Shown here: one piece after another, positions 36,391 to 42,471 of the stretch
Layout: each line of letters begins with the position of its first letter
Numbering within the stretch: position 1 is the first letter of the stretch
IMG/VR virus record: IMGVR_UViG_3300042471_001244
Coordinates: 1-42,471 of that record
DNA: 42,471 nt
Source of the DNA: a virus
Strand: one strand, 5' to 3'
The notes under the pieces: generated by a model
Database searches by the model: none
The model's input: only the letters and a program-made list of their open reading frames with translations
Told to the model about the DNA's origin: nothing
Made by a program: the position numbers and the translations under genes

Positions 36391-38874
36391 TCACTTTTTC
36401 AGCTTCTCCAGACTGCCCCACGATTTGCCGACCTCCACATCAACGGCCAGCGGGCAGTCCCCGCACCACCGACTCTCCATGATGCGGCGCATTTGGTAAA
36501 TCACCTCGTCGAGCGCGTCGTCTTGGCAGTGAATCATCAGCGAGTCATGGATGGGGAGCACCAGCTCGGCGGGCACCCCGTCTGCCTCGATCCAATCCAC
36601 GATCTCGACAAGGGCGTCGAGGCAAATATCGCTGCCAGTGCCTTGAATCGGGGTGTTCCAACTCGCGCGCTCGTAGTGTCCGCGCAGGTACTCGTCCGGG
36701 TCCGCGATTCCCCACAGCGGGCGGCGGCGGGCTTTGCGACCCCGCCAAACCGTCCATGCCCCGCCTGTCGTGCGGGCGTCCCGCAAGCACCCCTGGATGA
36801 ACTGCGCCAGCCCCTTGAAACGCCCGAGCACGGCGGCGCGCACCTTGGCAGCGTCGGCTACCGTGCCGCCCAGTGTCTCCGCAAGGGATCGGTCGTCTGA
36901 CCCGTACAGCAGGCCGAAGTTCACGGCTTTCGTCGCGGTGCGGTGGACTTTGGTGACCTCCTCGGGTTCGATTCCCCACGCCTGTTTGCTGATCATCTGC
37001 GCCGTCCGCAGGTGGTAGTCCACCCCGGAGCGGAAAACAGCAATCATCTCCTCGTCCCGCGCCAGACCCGCCGCAACCCGCAGCTCCAGCTGCGAGTAGT
37101 CGGCCTGTACCAGCGACCACCCGGGACGGGCCGCAAACACGTCGCGGAGCATTTTTCCGCTTGTTGTGTCCCCGCGCGGGACTTGCTGGAGGTTTGGCGA
37201 GTTACAGCTCATGCGACCTGTTCGCGCCCCATCCAGCAGGAAAGAAGCGCGGATTCTGCCGTCTGGTCGAATCTCCTCCGCAATCCCCTGTGAATACGTG
37301 CCGCGCAGCTTGCTGATTTTGCGCCACGCAATCAAATCGTCCACGACCGGGTGCTGGCCTTTCAGTTTGTCCAGGGCATCGGCGTCAGTCGATGGGGCAC
37401 CGCTGTCCGTTTTGCCGGGACAGCGCAGCCCCAACTCCGAGTACAGCACGCGCGCCACGTCGCGGGGACTCCCGGGTTTCCACGGGTTCGGGCTGGCAGT
37501 CACGAGTCGAGCCTCGATTTGCTGCTGCTCGACCGCCCACAGCGCGTCCACTGCCCCAAGACCTGTCGGGTCGCAGGGGACGCCTGCCTGCTCGATACGG
37601 CAGATCGCCAGCGTGGCGGGGACGACCAGCCCCTCCAGCACGTATCGCAGGGCCGGGTCGTCGGCGTCGAGCGCGGCTAGCTCGGACACGTACAGTCGCG
37701 CGGTCGCCACGGTGTCTCGGGCGTTGTACCTGAGCAACACGTCTCGGGGCAGGGACTCGTACAGGCGCGGCATCGACCCGTAATCGCTGCGCTCCGCGAA
37801 CAGGTCCGCAGCCGCGGATTTGCGCGCGCCCTTGCGAATCTTGGCTTTCGCTGCATCCAGCGCAGCGCGGGCCTCCGCTTTGTGGCCCCCCATCCCCACC
37901 GTCTCCGCGAGGTCGTCCAGCGCGCCCGACGATTCGGCGTCCTGCACCTTGCGGAGCATCCGGGTGTCCGTCCATTTGCCCCGGGGCCAGCCGCCCAACC
38001 ACGCGCGCAGGGCGCGAAAATCCGCCTTCGCGTTGTGCCCGACGACCGTGACCGCTCGGTCGCGGAGCAGGGCGCGCAGCGGCTCTGCCACGGCAGGGTC
38101 TGCGAGGCCCGCTCGGTCCCACACGAACGAGCGGTCGCCCTGCGTCCCAATCGCAATCGACAGCAGCGTGTGGTCGGGGTCGTCGATCACCCCCGCCCAC
38201 TCCGCGTCGAGGGCCACCCAAGGCCACGACCGGGCCTCGTCGCACGCCGCCTGTGAGTCCGCAGCGGTATCGACCACCTGCGTCACCAGCCCCCACGGAG
38301 CTGCGGGGGCCTCGACCGCGAGCGCCCAGCGCAGGTCGTCCTCGTACCGGGCGCGCAAGAGCCTGTTCTTCATCGCGGTCACGGGGTCGCCCAGCATCAC
38401 GACCGGGGTGCCGTCCGACAGCAGGGCGATCCCACGGCGCACGGTCAGCGGGAGGGCGCGACCGAGCAGTAGACGGTGTGCAGCCTGCCCCACCGCGATG
38501 ATTCGCTTGCGCCCGGGCAGACTGCCTGCGGTGTACGGGCGGCAGGCGTGCAGCATCGTGTCCGAGGGTACCGACCCGCCGACTCGACACCGCATCGCGG
38601 CCTCGTATCGGATCGCAGCCCCACCCGCCCCGAGCGTGCGCGCGACCCACTCGGGCACCGTGCCAGCGACGACGTGACCTGCGCGGTCGGCAGCGTCGGA
38701 CACCCCAGGTAGCACCACGAGCACAGGGGCGTCCTCGGGGCCGTCCCCAGGGGTGCAGATCGTGCGCGCAGTCGTGGCGAGCTCGCAGGCCGAGCAGTCC
38801 TTGGAGACAGAACGGGCGGGGGTCTGCTCGACCACCGCCCGCACGTCCCCCGTATAAAGGGGCAGAGGCGTCAT
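36391..38874 (-). CDS. polA: Family A DNA polymerase with UDG-like N-terminal domain (827 aa)
   Basis: Replicative phage polymerase. Residues about 25-185 resemble family 4 uracil-DNA glycosylase, with four Cys spaced as in its Fe-S site (Cys27, Cys30, Cys96, Cys111) but lacking the usual catalytic GEAPG and HPS motifs, so glycosylase activity may be lost. A 3'-5' exonuclease follows: ALDAEW (Asp223, Glu225), GHNAKADF (Asp285), YNARD (Asp387). The polymerase has motif A QADYSQLELR (Asp592), motif B RTATKAVNFGLLYG (645-658) and motif C PIHDSL (His776, Asp777), where the usual Glu after Asp is Ser. Start at 38874 overlaps the previous stop (ATGA). Confidence 0.9.
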   Translation of the reverse strand: MTPLPLYTGDVRAVVEQTPARSVSKDCSACELATTARTICTPGDGPEDAPVLVVLPGVSDAADRAGHVVAGTVPEWVARTLGAGGAAIRYEAAMRCRVGGSVPSDTMLHACRPYTAGSLPGRKRIIAVGQAAHRLLLGRALPLTVRRGIALLSDGTPVVMLGDPVTAMKNRLLRARYEDDLRWALAVEAPAAPWGLVTQVVDTAADSQAACDEARSWPWVALDAEWAGVIDDPDHTLLSIAIGTQGDRSFVWDRAGLADPAVAEPLRALLRDRAVTVVGHNAKADFRALRAWLGGWPRGKWTDTRMLRKVQDAESSGALDDLAETVGMGGHKAEARAALDAAKAKIRKGARKSAAADLFAERSDYGSMPRLYESLPRDVLLRYNARDTVATARLYVSELAALDADDPALRYVLEGLVVPATLAICRIEQAGVPCDPTGLGAVDALWAVEQQQIEARLVTASPNPWKPGSPRDVARVLYSELGLRCPGKTDSGAPSTDADALDKLKGQHPVVDDLIAWRKISKLRGTYSQGIAEEIRPDGRIRASFLLDGARTGRMSCNSPNLQQVPRGDTTSGKMLRDVFAARPGWSLVQADYSQLELRVAAGLARDEEMIAVFRSGVDYHLRTAQMISKQAWGIEPEEVTKVHRTATKAVNFGLLYGSDDRSLAETLGGTVADAAKVRAAVLGRFKGLAQFIQGCLRDARTTGGAWTVWRGRKARRRPLWGIADPDEYLRGHYERASWNTPIQGTGSDICLDALVEIVDWIEADGVPAELVLPIHDSLMIHCQDDALDEVIYQMRRIMESRWCGDCPLAVDVEVGKSWGSLEKLKK

Positions 38875-39494
38875 GCCAGCCCCAGCACCGACAGGGTGCG
38901 CTCGATTCGGGTCGGCAGGTTGGCGATTTTGCCCAACAGGGGCACCTCGGGGGCGAGCCGCTGGCACTCTGCGACGAGGGCGTCCAGCTCGCGGATACCC
39001 TGCTGCTCGACCAGGTAGGCCACCACCTCCGCGAGTTTGGTCGCGCCGCGCAGGGCGTCGGCCACCCCGCCCGTCGCCGCCCCGACGGCAGCGTGGGGCG
39101 CGGGGGCCGAGGCAATCTCGGCGGGGGTCAGCACAGGCGACGCAGCGACGGGCATTTCCATCGACGCACCACGCGGGGGGAACTCCAGCGCGGGGTCGTC
39201 AGCAGGCGGTGAGTAGGCTGCGGCGACAATGGCGGCGACCTCGGGGGACGCTGCGGGGATGACGGGGGCAGGCGCAGACACCACAGGGCCACGCGGGCCA
39301 ATGTCGGTGGGCACGGGGATTTCACGGCAGGGGTTCCGCTCAACGGGGGCGACTCCCGCCAGCAGAGCCAGCACAGGTTCGATTTGGTCGGAGGGGACGT
39401 GCAGGGCGAGCGCACCGTCTGCGTAGGTCACGCGGCGCGTCTGCCCGAGGATCGGGGCGTCGATGTCGAGGGATCGAATCAGTAGGGGGGTCAT
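38871..39494 (-). CDS. Proline/alanine-rich hypothetical protein (207 aa)
   Basis: A 207-residue protein starting MTPLLIRSLDIDAPILGQTR with GGAG nine bases before the ATG. An N-terminal domain of about 60 residues is followed by a Pro/Ala-rich linker (about 60-135) and a helical C-terminal domain (LRGATKLAEVVAYLVEQQGI, LDALVAECQRLAPEVPLLGK). Located between primase and polymerase with an ATGA overlap to the latter, it may be a replication accessory such as a tethering or clamp-like factor. No family recognised. Confidence 0.65.
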   Translation of the reverse strand: MTPLLIRSLDIDAPILGQTRRVTYADGALALHVPSDQIEPVLALLAGVAPVERNPCREIPVPTDIGPRGPVVSAPAPVIPAASPEVAAIVAAAYSPPADDPALEFPPRGASMEMPVAASPVLTPAEIASAPAPHAAVGAATGGVADALRGATKLAEVVAYLVEQQGIRELDALVAECQRLAPEVPLLGKIANLPTRIERTLSVLGLA

Positions 39495-39530
39495 GGCTTG
39501 TGTCTCCGTGCCCATTGGTCGGGCGGTGGT

Positions 39531-39558
39531 GTATTGCCCCCGGTCACGCCGGGATTTT
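39531..39558. promoter_or_regulatory. GTATTGCCCCC intergenic element, copy 4
   Basis: GTATTGCCCCC from 39531 followed by CCCGG/CCGGG (39539-39543 and 39549-39553) and ATTTT. The stem overlaps the primase stop codon (39544-39546) and lies about 37-59 bases before the next start at 39494. Confidence 0.55.
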
Positions 39559-40416
39559 ACCGAGGGAGGCGCGGGCCTCCTCCCACAGCCAGTAGGGGTC
39601 CACCTCGTCGGGGTCGATCTTGGGGGGCAGACGAACCGCACCCGCCTCGGCCCCGTCCACGCGCAGGCGCATCGCCAGCGCCCACCCCTCCTCCCAGGCG
39701 TCACCGTCCAGCACCACAACCACGGGGCGACAGGCCGCAGCCAGCGCGGAAAACTGCTCGTTGGTCGGTTTGCCGAGCACCGCGACCGCGTGCGGGTAGT
39801 GGGCAATCGCGTCGAACACCCCCTCGACCACGTAGACGGGTTCGGTCGTCTTTTGCAGCAAAGCGCGGTGGTTCCACAAGTTTCTCACCATACCGCTTGG
39901 GTACAAGTACTTGCGCTCGGCCTGTCCCGTGTAGTCGCGCGCGACGAACCCGAGCCACGTCTCGCGCTCCACGTCCAGCACCGGGACGATCACCCGCCCT
40001 GCGTACCGCCCCGACAGGCAGGCCCCAATCTGGCACTCGGCGGCGGTAGCGCGAGTCAGCCCCCGGTCGATCAGATACCGCCGCGCGGGGGCATAGTCCC
40101 GGTCGATTGAGTACGGCTCCCGCCACAGCGGGGCGTAGCTGTCCGGCGGGGCTATCGCCTGGTGCGGGGCGATTGCGGGCGTCTCAGCGTCCCGCAAGTC
40201 CTCGACCTCCAGATATTGCGGCCCACGCATCTTGCCTTTGATTCCGCAGCGAAAACACCCGTAGAACCCGGTCTGAACGTGAATCGACAGGCAGCGGGTA
40301 CGGTCCCGCTTGCCCACGCGCTCGTCACAGAACGGGCAGTTTGCGCGCGCGTATCCCTGCCCGTTCGCTGCGGGGGCCTGCTCCAGCGCAGCCTCGACTC
40401 GCTGTTGGCGGGTCAT
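39544..40416 (-). CDS. DNA primase, zinc ribbon plus Toprim (290 aa)
   Basis: Synthesises RNA primers. The N-terminal zinc ribbon is formed by CPFC (27-30) and CFRCG (54-58), separated by RTRCLSIHVQTGFYG. The Toprim metal site is VYVVEGVFDAI and VVVVLDGDAWEEG (E and DxD). The protein is short for a bacterial DnaG and lacks a helicase-binding domain, as in phage primases that function beside a separate helicase. It overlaps the helicase stop by ATGA, so the two are made in coupled fashion. Confidence 0.88.
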   Translation of the reverse strand: MTRQQRVEAALEQAPAANGQGYARANCPFCDERVGKRDRTRCLSIHVQTGFYGCFRCGIKGKMRGPQYLEVEDLRDAETPAIAPHQAIAPPDSYAPLWREPYSIDRDYAPARRYLIDRGLTRATAAECQIGACLSGRYAGRVIVPVLDVERETWLGFVARDYTGQAERKYLYPSGMVRNLWNHRALLQKTTEPVYVVEGVFDAIAHYPHAVAVLGKPTNEQFSALAAACRPVVVVLDGDAWEEGWALAMRLRVDGAEAGAVRLPPKIDPDEVDPYWLWEEARASLGKIPA

Positions 40417-41771
40417 CGGTTCACCGGGGAGATACGCCCCGTCCCGAAATCGCAGGGGAGGGGGCCGACTGTCACACGCGAGCGCCCGATACGGTTCTTG
40501 GCGACGTAGAACTCCATCTGCTGCCCCTCGTCGCGGGCGTTCAATGACACAACCAAGTCAGCCACGCGCCCCTTGTGCATCGAGTCGGCCATGTGGTTGA
40601 GGTCGAGTTTGCGCGAGCCTTCTGCGCGGTCTTTGGCGGCGGCGCGGGTAGCCTGCGAGGCGGTCCAAGCCCACAGCCCACGCTCGACTGCGAAATGGCG
40701 CAGGCCCTCGTAGACGATCTTCATGGCGTTGTACTCGTTCTGCTCCTTGGGTGCGCCGAGCTTGTCCGCGTAGTCCACCACCAGCAGGTCAACCGGGCGC
40801 TGTGCGGCCTCCTCGCACCGCTCGACCCAGATGCGGAGGTCTGTCACGGTCGTCGCACCAGGGGTCATGTACTTGGTCGTGAACGCCCCCAGGTAAGGGA
40901 GCATCCCCTCCAGCCGTTGCGCGGCGCGGTCGTGTCGCCCGTCCATAATCTCCGAGATGGAACAACCCGTGAGGTTGGCCTTGAGCCGTCCCAGCACGAC
41001 GGCCTCGGGCAGCTCCAGCGTGGCGTAGACGACGTGCAGGCCGTGGCACAACGCCTCGGCTGCGACGTGCGACAGGAACATGCTCTTACCGTCGCCCGGG
41101 CCACCGACCGCCACCCCGAGGCTACCGCGCCCGAGGCCACCGTCGAGCGGGATATCGAGGTCAATCACTCCCGTCGTCAGCCGCTCCATCTGGCGGATTT
41201 TGGCAATCTCCGCAAATGAACCCATACCCAAGCGGGTGCCCGTGTCGAGGTCAACCTTTCCAAGTCGCTGCGATTTAGCGACCAGCTCCATGACCTCGGT
41301 CAGGTCCGCGCGCTTTCCGTAGGCTTCAATCATCTGCTGGAGGGCGTCGGCTTCCATTTTGCGGCGCAGTACCGGGGCGAGCATGGCAATCACGCCGTCC
41401 TCAGCGGGGACGCCCACGTCCTCCACACGGTCCAGCAGCTCGGACGCAGCCACGAGGTCGTTATGCGCGATTTTGCCTGTCGAAACGCCCGCGCGAATCT
41501 GCTGGAGCACAAGCACCGGGGAGTCGGGGCCGCGCCCCAGGTCGCGCGCCAGACGCCCACAGGTGGCGATCACCAGCCGCGCGGTGTCGTCGGGCACCAG
41601 CTCGGCGTCGATCTCGCGCCCGATCTGCGCCCAGAACCGGGGGGAGGCACAGCACAAGTAGGCAACCGCGTCGAGGAACGAGGGGTCCAGCTCGTAGGCG
41701 TCACGGCGTTTGGTGGTCGAGGCACCAGAGGGGGTCACGATTGCGAGGTTCGGTCGATTCACCACAGCCAT
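40413..41771 (-). CDS. DnaB-like replicative helicase (452 aa)
   Basis: Hexameric 5'-3' helicase that drives the phage fork. Walker A is GGPGDGKS (223-230), Walker B is LLVVDYADKLG, and the C-terminal RecA-like core runs to the end. The N-terminal 130 residues (SFLDAVAYLCCASPRFWAQI) match the DnaB N-terminal collar region only in length and helix content. The ATG at 41771 lies one base after GAGGAG; a GTG two or three codons later gives a better spacing, so the exact start is uncertain. It overlaps the upstream gene end by 13 bases. Confidence 0.9.
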   Translation of the reverse strand: MAVVNRPNLAIVTPSGASTTKRRDAYELDPSFLDAVAYLCCASPRFWAQIGREIDAELVPDDTARLVIATCGRLARDLGRGPDSPVLVLQQIRAGVSTGKIAHNDLVAASELLDRVEDVGVPAEDGVIAMLAPVLRRKMEADALQQMIEAYGKRADLTEVMELVAKSQRLGKVDLDTGTRLGMGSFAEIAKIRQMERLTTGVIDLDIPLDGGLGRGSLGVAVGGPGDGKSMFLSHVAAEALCHGLHVVYATLELPEAVVLGRLKANLTGCSISEIMDGRHDRAAQRLEGMLPYLGAFTTKYMTPGATTVTDLRIWVERCEEAAQRPVDLLVVDYADKLGAPKEQNEYNAMKIVYEGLRHFAVERGLWAWTASQATRAAAKDRAEGSRKLDLNHMADSMHKGRVADLVVSLNARDEGQQMEFYVAKNRIGRSRVTVGPLPCDFGTGRISPVNR

Positions 41772-42454
41772 TCTCCTCGCGCTGCCGCCTCGCGGAGCGC
41801 GTTCTGCTTGCGCTTGTTCTCGTAGCTGGCAAGTGCGGCCAGCGTCTCGTAGTCGTCCCCCGGCGGGGGGAACGTCTCTGCCACGGCCTCGGCGGTCGGC
41901 ACTCCCCGGCGCACCAGCACCGTCAGCCGGGTGTATCTCCGCAGCAGCTCCGCGTGCGCTCCTGCCAGCTGAATCCGACCGCCGCGGTATTGGCACCACT
42001 CCGAGCGGAACCACCCCGCCTGCTCGGTCAGCCGTTTGCCTGCGAATACCCAGCGGGCCGCAGGAGGCTCGTCTCGGTCGCACCCTTTCGGGGTGTATTT
42101 GCGCCAGTAGTCGATTGAGAACGCCACCCAGGCTGCGGGCGGCATCTGCTCTTTCCGCATCAGGTCAGCGGCTTTGACCAGCGTCGAATAATCGCGGCGA
42201 GCGGTAACGTCCCCGCCCGTCCAGATGCGTTTTCCATATCGGGCGAATGAAGCGCCCACCCAGGCCCGCACCAGGAGCTGCGCGCACTCCCGGTCGCCAG
42301 CGTCCGCAGGCAGCGTCGGTGGGTCGGGAATCGTCACCGGGGGCACCACGCTCGGCCCCGGGTACGGCGGCAGCGAGTCCCACGCCGCAGCGAGGGCCAC
42401 CGCTGCCCCGCTGCCGCCCACCAGCCCAACCCCAAGCCCCTCGGTCGCGTCCAT
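41759..42454 (-). CDS. Hypothetical protein upstream of helicase (231 aa)
   Basis: A 231-residue protein with GAGGAGG six bases before the ATG at 42454. The first 50 residues are Pro/Val-rich and the rest is helical and aromatic (WVGASFARYGKRIWTGGDVT, AAWVAFSIDYWRKYTPKGCD, WFRSEWCQYRGGRIQLAGAH). The position directly before the DnaB-like helicase, with overlapping genes, is where phages often encode helicase loaders or origin-binding proteins. No P-loop or HTH is visible, so the function stays unknown. Confidence 0.75.
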   Translation of the reverse strand: MDATEGLGVGLVGGSGAAVALAAAWDSLPPYPGPSVVPPVTIPDPPTLPADAGDRECAQLLVRAWVGASFARYGKRIWTGGDVTARRDYSTLVKAADLMRKEQMPPAAWVAFSIDYWRKYTPKGCDRDEPPAARWVFAGKRLTEQAGWFRSEWCQYRGGRIQLAGAHAELLRRYTRLTVLVRRGVPTAEAVAETFPPPGDDYETLAALASYENKRKQNALREAAARGEWLW

Positions 42455-42471
42455 GCGCTGCCTCCTCGCAG

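Noticed and set aside
1-42471. tRNA genes, CRISPR arrays, rRNA, integrase or repressor genes.
   Set aside because: Searched by eye for clover-leaf-like and regularly spaced repeats and for tyrosine or serine recombinase motifs. None was found. The repeats that exist are short pairs or iterons.

Overview
This window looks like about 42 kb of a GC-rich, tailed double-stranded DNA bacteriophage. Nearly every gene lies on the minus strand, tightly packed, with most neighbours overlapping by ATGA, GTGA or TGATG. Only two genes are clearly on the plus strand: a lipoprotein at about 9.3-10.7 kb and a ribonucleotide reductase at about 20.8-22.5 kb. No rRNA, tRNA, CRISPR array, integrase or recognisable repressor was seen. 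The lipoprotein combines collagen-like, EGF-like and cysteine-rich segments, a mix common in Myxococcota and related deltaproteobacteria, so a host of that kind is plausible. That is an inference from one gene plus base composition.

Read in the direction of transcription (right to left), the window opens with replication: a gene of unknown function, a DnaB-type helicase, a zinc-ribbon/Toprim primase, a proline-rich protein, and a family A DNA polymerase that carries an N-terminal uracil-DNA-glycosylase-like domain. A T4-style recombination set follows: a UvsY-like small protein, a gp32-like single-strand binding protein, RecA, and an SbcD/SbcC pair separated by six small genes.

At 23.8-28.8 kb is a putative DNA-modification island. 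It holds three separate ParB-fold proteins, a GT-A glycosyltransferase that resembles TET-associated glycosyltransferases, and a DNA methyltransferase whose catalytic domain is split by a whole PLP-dependent fold-type-II enzyme. A separate Dam-like adenine methylase sits at 10.7-11.5 kb. Both this methylase and the ParB-glycosyltransferase pair are bracketed by exact 25-32 bp direct repeats derived from the 3' end of the neighbouring gene, which suggests cargo insertion.

The middle of the window carries nucleotide metabolism (adenosylcobalamin-type RNR, thymidine kinase), a phage sigma factor, and many small genes. A repeated intergenic element (GTATTGCCCCC plus a hairpin) and a duplicated promoter-like region mark transcription unit boundaries there.

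The left third holds packaging and virion genes: a small-terminase candidate next to an iteron-like repeat block; a large terminase with two tandem ATPase domains, the first degenerate; lysis genes (M15 endolysin, a membrane/coiled-coil protein, a tiny membrane peptide); portal; MuF-like head protein; HNH nuclease; and a run of small probable virion proteins sharing a C-terminal Pro-Phe motif. The last gene is cut by the left end.
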